This document shows positions 41,434 to 53,068 of a stretch of 64,000 bases of DNA, piece by piece; the first letter of the stretch is position 1, and every line of letters begins with the position of its first letter. The stretch is from the NCBI GenBank assembly GCA_040285825.1, contig JAUPSS010000004.1, positions 4,719,658 through 4,783,657 on the forward strand, in the 5' to 3' direction. The notes below the pieces were generated by a model. That model saw only the letters and a list, made by a program, of their open reading frames with translations, did no database searches and had not been told where the DNA came from. Source of the stretch: Eukaryota sp. TZLM1-RC (Eukaryota; Metamonada: BaSk clade). Both the position numbers and the translations under genes were made by a program.

Positions 41434-42069
41434 ATGACGGAAGCTTCTCCTTTTAGAAAGCTTTCAGTACGGCGTGTAGTCAATATACCACCACATGAGC
41501 TTAACGATGTACCATCCGCCATAATACAATCCTTCAATTCTTCCATCATGAAATACAATCATAAGTACGATGGTGTCGTTCTTTCCAACACAAACATATC
41601 TTTTCCGGATGATAGTGGAGCTATAATAGATGACTCGCCTTTCTGTCGTTTTGAAGCGACCGCAGATCTAGTTATCTTTTCTCCCTCTATTGGCTCAAAA
41701 CTCTCTGGTAGCGTGGTACACGTGTCAGAAGATCATATATCAATGCTTGTGTTTGGTGTTTTCAATGCATCTATACCGAGAGATACCCTTGACACACAGT
41801 ATAAGTTCCACGAGACTGATTGTTGTTGGTATCGCATAGGTCATGAAGGTTCCGAAGATCCAAAACACTATATCGCTATGGATTCAGTGTTGGAATTCGC
41901 TGTAAAAAAGGTTTACAAGGGGAATTATTCAACTATAGCCATAATAGGTGATTTATTACAATATGAACCTCCAAAAGAAGAAAAGCCAAAAAAGGAAAAA
42001 AGGAAACGTAGATCTGATGGTTCTGAGAAGAAAAAGAAAAAATCTAGAAAAGAACGAGATATTGAATAG
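41434..42069 (+). CDS. RPA43: RNA polymerase I subunit RPA43
   Basis: 211 aa. Stalk subunit of Pol I, needed for rRNA transcription and for contact with the initiation factor Rrn3. The N-terminal part (SPFRKLSVRRVVNIPPHEL...SSIMKYNHKYDGVVLSNTNI) is the Rpb7-like tip domain. Residues 68-165 are the S1/OB-like domain (CRFEATADLVIFSPSIGSKLSGSV, then VFGVFNASIPR), the most conserved block of Rpa43. The C-terminal 30 residues are Lys/Arg/Glu-rich. The first Met fits the family start. The stop is 50 bp from the stop of the opposite gene, so the two are convergent. Confidence 0.85.
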   Translation: MTEASPFRKLSVRRVVNIPPHELNDVPSAIIQSFNSSIMKYNHKYDGVVLSNTNISFPDDSGAIIDDSPFCRFEATADLVIFSPSIGSKLSGSVVHVSEDHISMLVFGVFNASIPRDTLDTQYKFHETDCCWYRIGHEGSEDPKHYIAMDSVLEFAVKKVYKGNYSTIAIIGDLLQYEPPKEEKPKKEKRKRRSDGSEKKKKKSRKERDIE

Positions 42070-42119
42070 ACTTTATTTAAATTTGCAATTTAGTTTTCTT
42101 GTTTTTATTAAAATACAAT

Positions 42120-43202
42120 TTAGTCTGAAATATCTTCACTTTCGCTGTCTTCCACATATGCATAATCAAGTTCCACATCACTAAACTTGGGACTTTGATT
42201 CAACACCATTGACACTGATCGCATCATGAAGCCTTCGAGTGACTCATGCTGCTCACTCCCTATAGGAGAAACATCAACAGAGAGCAGATCCTCAATTGAA
42301 GGGTTGCTTGGAGAACTAGCAGGTGGGATTTCCAAAGGAGAAGGAGAAGGACGTGCAGAAGGAACATTACGTCGATCTACCATACACTCAACAAGAACCT
42401 TGAGAAATACATCACTTGTAATACCATTCTCTGTACAATATTTTTGACTTCTTTGCGCTACTTCTGTGTGGAGAGTGCTACTCACGTCTTTGCTGACCCA
42501 GTAGGCAACCCTGGCGATGGCATTGTTGGGAATCATGACACCACCGTCCTCTGAACTCTTAGATAAGGAGGGAGGAAGTCTGTTAATGGAGGAAGAGAGT
42601 TGGGGTGGCAGAGAGGTTCGTTTGCTTCCTGTCTTGGGACCACTGACGAGCTTCCGTATTTCTGATCTTGCATAAAGGAAAATGTGCAACAGATCTTCGC
42701 TATAGACAGAGTCTGATTCGTTCGACCCAACCAGAAACTTTCTAAACAAATCAGCAATAGGGCTAGTTTGGGAGTGGACCTGGACAGAGTTAAAAAACTC
42801 ATCCTCAAACTTGGATAATAAACTAGTAACACCAAACTTGGATTTCAGATGAGTAAAGACGAAATCAGCAAAGGGTATGGGATCAGCTCCATCATGTATT
42901 GAGTAGGAGTGGAAGCGGGAATCGTAAATCTCATTGATTAATCTGATGAGCCATCTAAGAGAACGAATTTGAGACTTGGGCTTTTGAAACTTTTTGTGCT
43001 TCTTGATGGCAAGAGAATATAATTTACGTACAGTGTCTGCATAGGGAAAAGACACAGGAACGGTGGTTTCAATGTAATAGAGCCCTGTATTTTTGTGATA
43101 AGATTGTTGAAAGGTCGGCGTGTTGGCAAAAAGTTCTACAACAGCATGGCGATGTGCATGTGAGAAGTCTGTAAGCAAAGGGACATAGGTGCCTGGTTGC
43201 AT
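42120..43202 (-). CDS. unidentified 360-aa protein with helical domain and disordered C terminus
   Basis: Residues 60-175 form a conserved-looking helical region (VRKLYSLAIKKHKKF; RSLRWLIRLINEIYDSRF; FADFVFTHLKSKFGVTSLL; DLFRKFLVG). Residues 180-225 are Ser/Pro-rich, 228-275 again helical (AIARVAYWVSKDVSSTL), and the tail is acidic (EDSESEDISD). There is no signal peptide or membrane segment. I cannot name the family; the first domain recalls helical regions in protist cytoskeletal proteins, but that is impression only. It is divergently paired with the gelsolin-like gene across 114 bp. Confidence 0.7.
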   Translation of the reverse strand: MQPGTYVPLLTDFSHAHRHAVVELFANTPTFQQSYHKNTGLYYIETTVPVSFPYADTVRKLYSLAIKKHKKFQKPKSQIRSLRWLIRLINEIYDSRFHSYSIHDGADPIPFADFVFTHLKSKFGVTSLLSKFEDEFFNSVQVHSQTSPIADLFRKFLVGSNESDSVYSEDLLHIFLYARSEIRKLVSGPKTGSKRTSLPPQLSSSINRLPPSLSKSSEDGGVMIPNNAIARVAYWVSKDVSSTLHTEVAQRSQKYCTENGITSDVFLKVLVECMVDRRNVPSARPSPSPLEIPPASSPSNPSIEDLLSVDVSPIGSEQHESLEGFMMRSVSMVLNQSPKFSDVELDYAYVEDSESEDISD

Positions 43203-43316
43203 ATACCACCAAAATTAAAGGATTCAATTTGCCTATAACATCCTCAACAACCATCTCCATTTTCACCAATTACACTACACTTTTTGCACTTCTGTACTTT
43301 CAGACAAGTATAACCG

Positions 43317-46300
43317 ATGCCTCCGACTATTCTTCGGTTTATACCATTCCTGAAGCGTCGACCGAACACAAGAAGCCGTCGTCTTCAAGACAATGTTGTA
43401 GAAGTAACCTCTGCTGAACAGGAAGCTGACATCCCTGTAATTGAAACTCAAAACCCCCTTCTTTCCATACCACTTTCCTCTCGTGCTCCCCCAAGTCCTC
43501 CTCCACCACTCTCAAATGCTGAACCCTGTACCACTCCCATCATAGTTGACGAACATCAGGGAAATTCTCAAAGTATGGTCGTAGCATCAGAGGGTAAAAT
43601 TTCTGAAGATCAAATTGTAGAGAATTTAGAAGAAGATGAAATTTCAGCAGAGAATTCAGAAGAAAATGAAATTTCTGAAGATCAAATTGTAGAGAATTCA
43701 GAAGAAAATGAAATTTCAGCAGAGAATTCAGAAGAAAATGAAATTTCTGAAGATCAAATTGTAGAGAATTCAGAAGAAAATGAAATTTCAGCAGAGAATT
43801 CAGAAAAAAATCAAATTTCTGTAGATCAAATTGTAGAGAATTTAGAAGAAAATGAAATTTCAGCAGAGAATTCAGACGAAAATGAAATTTCAGCAGAGAA
43901 TTCAGACGAAAATGAAATTCCTGAAGATCAAATTGTAGAGAATTCAGACGAAAATGAAATTCCTGAAGATCAAATTGTAGAGAATTCAGAAGAAAATGAA
44001 ATTCTTGAAGATCAAATTGTAGAGAATTTAGAAGAAAAAGAAATTCCTGAAGATCAAATTGTAGAGAATTTAGAAGAAAATGAAATTGCTGAAGATCAAA
44101 TTGTAGAGAATTTAGAAGAAAATGACCTTTTTTTGACCCCTTTTGAGCCTGAGTCCCTTGATACAACCCTTGATCCCTTTGAATCTCTTCCTTTTGTTGC
44201 AGGCGTGTTTATCTTCCGAATATTCCAGCTCTATCCTGTCCTGATCCCTTCTGATCTCACTTCATCACCCCACTTCTCTTTCTTCAATGGTGACTCCTAC
44301 CTTGTCCTCAAATCCAGAGGCATATCCCCTTCCCTCACCCATACCCTTCATGTTTGGATTGGATCCAAGACCGGTCCTGATGTGGCTGGAGCTGCCGCCA
44401 GATGGGCTTTATTATTAAATCAAGAGCTAAACCTTTCTACAGCTGCTATAAGAGAAGAAGAGGGTTTTGAATCTGATCTTTTTAAATCCTATTTTGATGA
44501 GATAAATATTGTTTCAGGTGGTTGTGGTTCTACATTCCGTCCTCCCAAACCTCCTCTTCCACCTTCTCTCTTCATTGTTAATGATTCAGAATGTGGATTA
44601 CCATTGATCTCTCCATGCCAAGCTACAACCACAGACTTTATTCAAACATCATCCCCGAAACATTGTTACATTCTTTCAACCAATGAGAATGTTGTTTCTA
44701 TCATTGGTGATTCTGCTTCTTCTACCGTAAGAGCCAGGACGTTGTATGCCGCTAGGTTGTTTTTGGCTGATTACGCGGGAAGGTCAAAATTAAAGACTAT
44801 TTATCTCTCAGAATTCAAAGCTGGTTTTGATCCTCTTTGTAGCTTTATCACCTCCAACCTGTGTTTTAACAATGTTGACTTTGAACCACCCACCACCAGC
44901 GATGTTCATGTGTACTGTCTCCACTATCAATTCGACGTCGATGCCATCAAATACAATGCAGATGGCAGCTTGAATGAAGACATTGAGGATGATGATTCAG
45001 ATACTGTTGCATTGTCAATCACTGATCTCGGGAGCGCTTCTTTTCCGAGCACCAAACTTCTCTACTCACAGGCATGTTTCCTCTTTTCAATGGATGATCG
45101 TCTCTTTTATTGGCTTGGGTCTGACACTGATGACTTACTACGAAAAGCAGTTGTCTCAGTTGCTCAAGAACTTACATCTCAGCCATTATACAAGGTTAAT
45201 CAAGGTTTAGAATCTGGCTTTTTTAAAATAATATTCCGAAACTGGGAAGGTCGACAAGTTCGCTCACCAGAGATTGATGAAGATTCCGAAGAAGAAAGCG
45301 ATGAGGAATGCGATGAAGAAGATCCACTAGAAAGGATCAAAAAGAAGCAGGAATTTATCAGACCTTTGATTGATGATGACGTGATTGATTGCAGTGCCCC
45401 CACTGATGGAAAAATTGAAGTTTACCATTTATGTGAGACTAATATACAAACCCTTTCTCAACAGGATGTTGGGCATTTCTATTCAACTGATAGCTACGTC
45501 ATTGTCCTTACCCAATTAGTGGAACGTTTAGGGGCATCTGATCATTTGGAATTCACCATCTATTTTTGGAAAGGATCACTATCTCCACCAATACATGCTA
45601 TTCAGTTTCAGACAGTCTTGCTACCACTTTTGAAAGAAATTATTTCCAATTCTGGTGGTGGTGATAAGCCCAAGGTGTGGTTTGTTAATGAAGGAGAGGA
45701 GACGGGACATTTTATTGCTTTGTTAAATGGATTTTTTGTTTCACATTTCAAAAAGAATTTAGAAGTTGGACTTTATCAAATAAGTGGAAAGAGCTCAACT
45801 ACAAGAGCTACCCAAGTTCACCCCCGCCCTCTCTCCTCCAATTTATGCTTCCTCCTCTACTCACCTACGTACTCCTATCTATGGCTGGGAGAGGACTGTG
45901 GTAAAGAGGAAAGAGATAGCGCAAGGGAACTGGTAGGTGAGATGTTTAAGGAAGTGAAGGAGCTGGTAGAAACTCAGAAGAGGAGGGAACCTGGTAGGTT
46001 TGTTTCTTTGTTGAGGCAGCTGGGTGGGAAGTTGAGTCATTTAAAACGACCCTTTATGCCTAGACTGTTTACCTTAAAAGTAACAAACGAGGGGAAAGTG
46101 TATATTTATAGAGAGCCCATTATTTCAAAGTCTTTATTGCATTCAAGAAGCGTGAATATTTTAGATTGCAGTGCTCAAATCTTTGTTTGGAAAGGAACTT
46201 ACTCAAGTGAGCTTTTGACTTCAAGGGCGATTGAATCTGTAGAGTTTTACTTGGCATTTATTGAATCAGATGCAAGTTTTTCTGTTATTTCACAAGGAGA

Positions 46301-46688
46301 AGAGCCTCTGGATTTCATTGCTGAGTTTGCGGGTTGGATTGGGGAAATCAAAAAATCAAAGAGTGAGACTTTTTATGACCCACTTGCTGAGAAACGCGAT
46401 CAATGGATCAAAAAAGGGAGAGAAGAACTCAAAAAAGCCCATATTGAAAAGGACAAACAAAGACGTTACAAGGCCCTTTTGTATCATTTATTACTGTCCT
46501 ATAGCTATGAAAAGAATTTTGCACTTCAAGTCTTAGTTAAAATTACCAAGTTTATGGCTAGGAGTAACAAAACGTGTGAATTTCCAAACAAATGTTACTG
46601 TTCTTTTTACTGTATGTATCAAGTTCTGGAGAAGAGCAACAGTGTCAAGTATGAAGTTCGTCAAATTTTAAATCAATTCGAATCATAG
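43317..46688 (+). CDS. gelsolin/villin-superfamily actin-binding protein with acidic repeat N terminus
   Basis: 1,123 aa. Probably Ca-dependent severing, capping or bundling of actin. Residues about 90-275 are an acidic tandem repeat (ENSEENEISEDQIVE units). Six gelsolin-like repeats follow, with starts near 290 (GVFIFRIFQ, then SYLVLKSRG and HVWIGSKTG), 440 (CYILSTNENVV), 575 (ACFLFSMDDRLFYWLGSDTDD), 695 (IEVYHLCETNIQTL, then SYVIVLTQL), 840 (LCFLLYSPTYSYLWLGEDCG) and 910 (RLFTLKVTNEGKVYI, then AQIFVWKGTYSS). An acidic linker sits between repeats 3 and 4 (EDSEEESDEECDEED). The C terminus is Lys-rich and helical; I do not see a villin headpiece. Intronless. Confidence 0.83.
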   Translation: MPPTILRFIPFLKRRPNTRSRRLQDNVVEVTSAEQEADIPVIETQNPLLSIPLSSRAPPSPPPPLSNAEPCTTPIIVDEHQGNSQSMVVASEGKISEDQIVENLEEDEISAENSEENEISEDQIVENSEENEISAENSEENEISEDQIVENSEENEISAENSEKNQISVDQIVENLEENEISAENSDENEISAENSDENEIPEDQIVENSDENEIPEDQIVENSEENEILEDQIVENLEEKEIPEDQIVENLEENEIAEDQIVENLEENDLFLTPFEPESLDTTLDPFESLPFVAGVFIFRIFQLYPVLIPSDLTSSPHFSFFNGDSYLVLKSRGISPSLTHTLHVWIGSKTGPDVAGAAARWALLLNQELNLSTAAIREEEGFESDLFKSYFDEINIVSGGCGSTFRPPKPPLPPSLFIVNDSECGLPLISPCQATTTDFIQTSSPKHCYILSTNENVVSIIGDSASSTVRARTLYAARLFLADYAGRSKLKTIYLSEFKAGFDPLCSFITSNLCFNNVDFEPPTTSDVHVYCLHYQFDVDAIKYNADGSLNEDIEDDDSDTVALSITDLGSASFPSTKLLYSQACFLFSMDDRLFYWLGSDTDDLLRKAVVSVAQELTSQPLYKVNQGLESGFFKIIFRNWEGRQVRSPEIDEDSEEESDEECDEEDPLERIKKKQEFIRPLIDDDVIDCSAPTDGKIEVYHLCETNIQTLSQQDVGHFYSTDSYVIVLTQLVERLGASDHLEFTIYFWKGSLSPPIHAIQFQTVLLPLLKEIISNSGGGDKPKVWFVNEGEETGHFIALLNGFFVSHFKKNLEVGLYQISGKSSTTRATQVHPRPLSSNLCFLLYSPTYSYLWLGEDCGKEERDSARELVGEMFKEVKELVETQKRREPGRFVSLLRQLGGKLSHLKRPFMPRLFTLKVTNEGKVYIYREPIISKSLLHSRSVNILDCSAQIFVWKGTYSSELLTSRAIESVEFYLAFIESDASFSVISQGEEPLDFIAEFAGWIGEIKKSKSETFYDPLAEKRDQWIKKGREELKKAHIEKDKQRRYKALLYHLLLSYSYEKNFALQVLVKITKFMARSNKTCEFPNKCYCSFYCMYQVLEKSNSVKYEVRQILNQFES
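43605..44130 (+). repeat. in-frame tandem repeat in the gelsolin-like gene
   Basis: Degenerate units of 33-39 bp built from GAAATTTCTGAAGATCAA and TTGTAGAGAATTCAGAAG, about 14 in all. They keep the reading frame and encode Glu/Asn/Ile/Ser-rich units. Some neighbours are identical, which points to recent slippage or unequal exchange. Confidence 0.88.
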
Positions 46689-47029
46689 TATAAATGTTTA
46701 AATTCTTTTGGACTCAGCTGATTTTACCATTTAATTAAGAGATCGTTTTGATTGTCATTTGCAATCACTACAACTAGATTGTATTGTATTTTAATAGCGT
46801 TTATCAATGTTGCTATAATAAATTGTGTTTTTGATTTCCTCATTTCCTTATCAATCTGCTGTCTTTTTAAGATATTTCTAATTTCAGATCAATTGTAACA
46901 AAGAGTTATAGATTCAGTAAATAATGTTCATTGTAACAATTTCGATAAAATAGATTAGAATTACGGTATTATACAAAGACACTAATCTTTATTACATCAC
47001 ATAGTTTAATCAAAAACTGCTCAACAGAA
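46689..47029. other. intergenic, AT-rich
   Basis: 3' flank of the gelsolin-like gene. No gene seen. Confidence 0.5.
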
Positions 47030-47215
47030 TTGTATTTTCAATTCATAAAGGTGTTGTCCCCCCCCCCAATAGCTTCTGCTGTATTATCTCTTGGTCTTTT
47101 TTATGAAGGAAAAACTTCCAGTCAATTTTTTAGCTGAATTGGTGTATGGAAGTTTAGAATTTTGAGTTTGTTGTTGAGTTTCTTGTTGGAATAAATTAAG
47201 TCAAAGAAAAACAAC
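47030..47215 (+). pseudogene. R2-like family B, 3' end only (B3)
   Basis: Matches the last about 180 bp of other family B copies (TTGTATTTTCAATT...GGTGTTGTC, TTATCTCTTGG, TTTATGAAGG, CTTCCAGTCAATT), i.e. a severely 5'-truncated insertion. It contains a run of ten C at 47058-47067. Confidence 0.65.
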
Positions 47216-47578
47216 TACTGAAAGAAATTACTACTGCAAGAGATATTCAAACAATCCATCGGCTTCTTTGTATTGACTAGACTTTATGGAATGAAAGAAT
47301 GTCAATTTCAACGAATTTTTGTCACCCGTGAAAAGCAATGGATTATGGCGGTGATCATCAAACAATCTGTGTTAGTGAACTGAAGGTGTTTTAAAAGTTG
47401 CTGATGCTCTTCCACCGTTTGAAAATGGTTAGCAACACGGTGGCTGCAACCTATTGATTTTTCTTTGATAAACAATCAAGTTCAACTACAATAATAAAGA
47501 GTGTGCGATTGGAATCTATTTCTATTCTGATTCAATATCTGATTTCTATTTTGAGAATCACGATAGGTGACGTTACTG

Positions 47579-50500
47579 ATGGCGTCTACTATATCATCGA
47601 CAGTTTCTATGTGTGTCTTAATTGTGGACTCATCACAGAAGAGGCTCTCATTCAAATGCCCACCGTCTTGAAACTTTGCTGTTCAAGTTCATACTTGATA
47701 CGCAGTCGCTCAAATCCCGTTACAACATCCTAAGTATCATTAACTGGATTCTTCCTCTTCTTCAAATAATTGGTTTCACTGGACGCATCGTTTCGTTTCC
47801 TTCCTTCTTAGACATTCAACCGATTCTCAACCTGACATCACTGCCGTTCTATGATGATTTTACATCTGTTAAAGCTTCCTTCGTTCTAATTGGTGTGTCA
47901 CTGCTGGTTTTGTTTACAGTTAGCATTACTGCTCTGCTTGCGTTCACCAGTTTTGCCGCTAAAACCTCCCTCTTCGTTCGGTTCCTGTACAAACCTCTAC
48001 ATGAATCCCTTTCTGGTTTTCTCTTCTTCCCGTGCCTTGCTTTCCTGGTCTCTTTTCTTCCATGTACTGTTCGGTCTACCTCTGAACTCTCATTTACCCC
48101 AAATGTGTTTGACATTCAATGCGCTAGTCTGCCTAGTGTCGCACTACGGGCTTGGTGTATCTTAGTCATTGGCATTTTACTATTCCTCAAGTACACTCAC
48201 ATTTGCACAATTGACGACTACCAATTCACAAAGAATATAATTGCAGTTTCCAACTCCTCCACTATCATGCATTACACCCTTTCCCAGGTTCTAATTGTTG
48301 CCTTCTTCTTCTTGTTTCACCATAGGTACTGGGAGTTTCGGGTTCTGTATCTCTTGTGCTCTGTTTACATCTCGGTCCTTGTATACAAACATCTTCCCTT
48401 TGTCAATCCCAGAGTAAACGTTTTGGCCTTGTCTGGCCTTGGAGTTTGGGTAGGGAGTGCTTTGGGGTTTTTTATTTATTCTATTGTTTTTCAATTTACT
48501 GAACCTAGTATTTACTTTAACGTTAGTCTTTTCTACAGCATTTGTTTAGTTTTTGGTGTTGTGTTTGGTGTTTTCACTCATTTAAGGCTAATTAGATTAG
48601 AAACTCAACTGGATGAATTACAATCTGCTCTGGAGTCGGCAGAAGTAGTTTCGGAAGATGGAACGTTGGCAAACTCTATTGATATTTCTCAATTTGACCT
48701 CAGTTCTTTTAATTTAAATTCTCCTTCTTCCATTGATGCTTACTCTCGATGCATTGGAGTGAAAGAAAGAGAATTGAAGAACTCTGCTGCTCTTAGTTGC
48801 TTATATCATCATGCAGATTCTTTCTTTGGTCATTCCATTAGATTTGTTTTTTTAAAAACTAGATTTGAATTGAATATAATTAAAGAACATTTGAGTGCTG
48901 GCGTCTCACTCAACTGTTTGAAAGAGTTTATTGAAGATTTTTCCTTTTATCACCGATTTCTTCTCTTCAAATATTCCCAAATTTTGGATACTCTGAGAAG
49001 AGCTCAGTCCACAGGAATGAACGTTGATTCCACCATGTTTCTCCAACAGCAACACATGACCAAAGAAGTTCAAGCCCTTCATAAGGAAACCCTGGAAGGT
49101 CTCTTTGCTTTTTGGTCAACTCTTTCAACTGATACTGTTGATTTGTCAAGATTACCGAATATTTTAGGCGGAGTTCAAAAATCAAAAACAAAACTCAATG
49201 ATCTTTTGTCTAAAATGATGCAACAACATGGCGAACAAAAGTTTTTACTGGAATCCTATGCGGCCTATCTCAAAGAAATTGAGTGTGACGATGAAAGATC
49301 TGCTTTCATTCTTGAACAGGTAAGCTTACTAAGCAACTCTGAACGAACCAGTGCTGTTGGCTCTTCTGTGGGTTCAATTGGGCAGTCTTTGTCTGGTAAA
49401 CCTAAAGAAAAATCAAGGGTTAGGTCAAGAAGATTAGGAGTGTTACAGGCTGGCAATACCACCAAAACTAGTAAGAGTGCGATTGTTTCACTCAAATTTG
49501 CAGTTAATCTGGCATTACTTATAATGTTTGCTCTTTCGCTGGTTTCGTGGTTCATTTCATCTCTATTCCTGCAGCAAACACATGACTCTTTTGTTCAACT
49601 CTATGAAGGTGTACACGTTGATTCTTCAAGTCAGTTACAAGGTCTTTATTTGTTGAGATCGTTAGTTGACGGGGTTAGTGGGGGTGAGCAGTTGAGATTT
49701 GGTAGAATGGTTGCAAAGGAAGCAGAACATTTAAACTTTCATTTAAGACGATTGGTTTTCCTTGATGATCCTGGCGTAAGTTCCTCTGCTTGTGAACGTA
49801 CAACTCATGACTTTGCCCCTTCCAGTGAAACATTGCGTGAATATTTCATTGAGCCAAATTTAGCATCATTCACTGTCCATGATTATATCCCGATTCAAGA
49901 GTCTTCAAGAGTCTTGTCGTTTTGGACCTTGGGTCTTCGTCATTCTCAACTCTCAGCCGTTGCTTCCACTGAACTTGAGTTGAATAGTGACCTTCCCTTT
50001 AGTAGCATAAGGACCATTCTCTTATCCTCTCAAACAGTTTTTTCCGCAGTGAGATCCTTTTATGATTTTGTTGTTGGTAATTTCGAATATGATGCCTCCT
50101 GGTCTATTATTTTTCAAGCTATTGCCGCAGTCGTTATCTTTGCTATCATTGCAGTAATTGGGTTTGGGTTCTTCGCTAGATCTTTTTCTAAAATAAGCGA
50201 TGAAAGGAACGGTATATTGAACTTATTCCTTTATATTCCTAAAAATGAAGTTAATAGAATTTTGAGTGATGAAAAGTTCTACTTTTTGACAAGAAAGAGA
50301 AAACATCACAGAATAGCAGAAGAGAACCTAAATGAATTTGTTGAATCTGAATCTGACCATGATGCTATTAAACCAGTCAATAACTTGGTTTCCCCTTTAT
50401 ACGTCGACATTCCTACATCCAGTGAAGTTACTGACCCTCAACCAATCAATCAATCAAATCATAAGAGTGTTTCTGCTGGTTCTAATATTTTATATGTTGC

Positions 50501-52856
50501 TTCCTTTTTAATGTCAACTATTGTTTTAGTCTTAGTCGTAGTCCTTTGCAGCAGAGTCGATGATAGTGTATCAGACATTACTTCCGCTTTTGATCTCTCT
50601 TGCTCAGTAAGATCGAGGGCAGCTGATGCTACAATCACCCATAGACTTATCTCCACTTATATCCATTATTATTCAGGTTTTGGTGATCCGTTTTTCCTGA
50701 ATGCATACAGTGAATTATCTAATTCTGGTTATGTGGAATCAGCAATACAAGAAATACTGCACATGAATCTTGCTAATGATGAGTTGTCCGCCATTGCTCA
50801 AGGTAACACTCATTTAAATGAAATTCACTATTTGGAGCAAATTTCCGTTTTCCTTCTCTCTCATGTGTTTGATTTTCCTGATGAAGTTCTTCATGACGCT
50901 GGTGATTTCCAATACAACATCTCTACTGAAACTGTGGCCTTTAAACGAAAGCTAGAGTTCCCTGAAGTTGATCCTTGGTACTCCAACCATTACGATGATT
51001 CTCAGCTTTCAAAGGATGAAATGCAAACATTAGCACAACACACAATAAACTCTCCTAGGTGGATGAACATTAATTCAAGGTTCATGGCTGCTTTGGAAGG
51101 TGTACCTAATTCTGTGATTGATTCCAGAATGGAGGAAATTACAAACACTGTGGTTGATGTTAATTTCAATTTACGAGTTATTTTGGTCTTAATTGCCATT
51201 TCCGCTTTGTTGTTTTTATTAGGAGTTTTTGTATTTGTAAAGGTCTTGATTAGCAAAAGATTGAGATTTGGAAAAGGATTTTTGATTTTATTATCAATTC
51301 TTATATCATTAGGTTTCGCAGCATCAGCATTTTCTTCTCTCAACACGTCATCTTATTTCCATTCTCTTGATGATTTAACTCAAGAAGGTATTGATCTGTT
51401 TACCTTCATTATCCAAACCGAACACCTCTTTCATGGTATCAAAAGAACCCCTCAGGTTATGGCATATGAGAATTTTGACTATACGTTAAGATTCTCAGGT
51501 AGATTGGATCAGCTCAATGACAATATGGATATTTTGAATGAGCAATCATTATGTAAGCTAGAAAAGACGTCATCTTTATGCCAGACCATTGCTACCCAAA
51601 CATCACAAATTTCGGATTTATTAGAGCCAATTATGGAAAGAATCATGATTTCAGCTCGACTCAAGCATTCATCAATGGATATCGATTCTTACAATCTGTC
51701 TCATATTACTTGGACTGAAGACTCCACTAGTGATGCCTCCTGGGAATTACCAAATGGATTGTACCTTACTAATGACGAAGATGATTTAGCCTTGGATTCT
51801 GAACAAAAGCGCCTCCTTTCGATGGCACTTTTGTCATCAAGAAGTTATGAGGAAATGACAAGCACTGTTGCTGATGTGTTTGGAGAACTTCGTCACTCTA
51901 CTTTGACTACCCTTAGAGAATTGCTCAATACTGAAGTTAACCAAATTAATCTATTCTCATCTATTGTAGTTTATTTGGCTTATTCTATAATGATTAGTGT
52001 AGGAGTTTGCATCATTACTTTCCTTATTGGTGGTAGCAAGAAACGAGAGGAGCTGAGTTTTGTGCAGCAACGTGTCAAAATATCTTCTGTTAGCAGATTC
52101 ACTCGGCATTATAGAAATGCTTTGATTGGATTGTCATTTGTTTTGCTGTGTTTCTATTTATTATGTATTTATGGCTTTTACTCTTTGGCTTCATATCCTC
52201 AATATTTCGCCAATCTTGGCCAGAGATCCTCTTTGATCTCTTCTACTTGTGCACATTTAGCTGAAAGTTGCGCAATTCCAAGCAGCCATGAAAGAGCCAA
52301 CAGAGATGCCTTCACTAGCTCATCAGATTTGATTGAAAAACACAACGAATTGATTCCTGGGTTATTAAGATCAGGCTCTGATCAAACAGCTTTGCTTTTC
52401 AATACAGCTTTTGATGACGATCAACGATATTTCTTTTTTAAAAATATGACTGACAAGGAAAATGTTCATGGATTGCATTCACTCTTAATCTATTTCGTTG
52501 AAAGTGTTGAAAAATTTTCAGGGAAAGAGCAGGGTATTGACCATTCCTGCTCTGGTAACACCTTTCACCATATTTTAGATGCTGGGTCCCTCTTGGCAGA
52601 ATTAGCAATGGACAGTATTGATCATTTTTTTACCTATATTTCAAGTGAGCGTCAATTCTTTAACACCATTTTGCTGGTTATCTTTGTTGTTTTTGTTGTA
52701 GTTTTATTCTTTTGCTACACTTTGGTATTTAGGACTATGTTGTCCACTCTGCGCGAAGAAGAAGAAACTACTGTGTCTTTTCTGGACATGTTATCTGATC
52801 ACATTGTTGAGCAGTCAGTTTTGTTGAGAAAGTATATGGCCGAAGCCGAAATTTAG
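47579..52856 (+). CDS. giant multi-pass membrane protein, tiny macrocysts (TmcB)-like
   Basis: With a 28-nt intron removed (47611-47638, GTGTGT...CACAG) the gene starts at ATG 47579 and gives 1,749 aa; without it there is no Met for the first about 210 residues. The N terminus has LLFKFILDTQSLKSRYNILSIINW and about seven membrane helices in residues 25-345, the layout of the Tmc family of protists and early fungi. A cytosolic helical region follows (residues 350-620). About eight further membrane helices near 635, 840, 965, 1190, 1230, 1445, 1510 and 1710 are separated by large loops. The short tail is acidic. Role unknown; the family is linked to cell fusion and development in Dictyostelium. 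Upstream ATGs in other frames are not used. Confidence 0.72.
47611..47638 (+). other. 28-nt intron in the TmcB-like gene
   Basis: GTGTGT donor and CACAG acceptor. Joining 47610 to 47639 connects the only nearby in-frame ATG to the long frame. The same length as the eL27 intron supports it. Confidence 0.72.
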
Positions 52857-52989
52857 TATTTATTTGTATAAGTATTTTTTAATTTATAAACGACATTTTT
52901 GACTTCATACTTTTTTAGACAATCGTAACTCATTCCCCTCAACAAAAGGGCACCAAACATTTTAGAAAGTACCTCAAGTTATGATTCAA

Positions 52990-53062
52990 GCTCTCTTAGC
53001 TCAGTTGGTTAGAGCGTCGTGCTAATAACGCGAAGGTCACAGGTTCGATCCCTGTAGTGAGC
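52990..53062 (+). tRNA. tRNA-Ile (anticodon AAT)
   Basis: 73 nt. D arm GCTC...GAGC; anticodon stem TCGTG/CGCGA around loop CTAATAA; T arm ACAGG-TTCGATC-CCTGT; acceptor GCTCTCT/AGTGAGC with one T-T mismatch. A T5 run right after it acts as pol III terminator. Box A (TAGCTCAGTTGG) and box B (GGTTCGATCC) are intact. Confidence 0.93.
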
Positions 53063-53063
53063 A

Positions 53064-53068
53064 TTTTT
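53064..53068 (+). terminator. pol III terminator of tRNA-Ile
   Basis: T5 run one base after the tRNA end. Confidence 0.8.

Noticed and set aside
41250-41558. 102-aa minus-strand ORF before RPA43
   Set aside because: It overlaps the well-supported RPA43 N terminus antisense and shows no motif.
43605-44130. CRISPR-like array
   Set aside because: Units are contiguous, degenerate, in frame with a protein and have no unique spacers; the organism is eukaryotic.
43540-44166. 208-aa Phe/Leu-rich minus-strand ORF over the gelsolin-like gene
   Set aside because: Antisense of the tandem acidic repeat; the periodic composition is explained by the repeat.
47058-47067. Run of ten C as a regulatory element
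   Set aside because: Lies inside a decayed family B fragment whose sister copies have no such run; probably slippage or sequencing noise.
47503-47733. Separate 76-aa gene upstream of the TmcB-like gene
   Set aside because: It uses a non-ATG start and overlaps the exon 1 and exon 2 region in another frame; a 28-nt intron explains the locus better.
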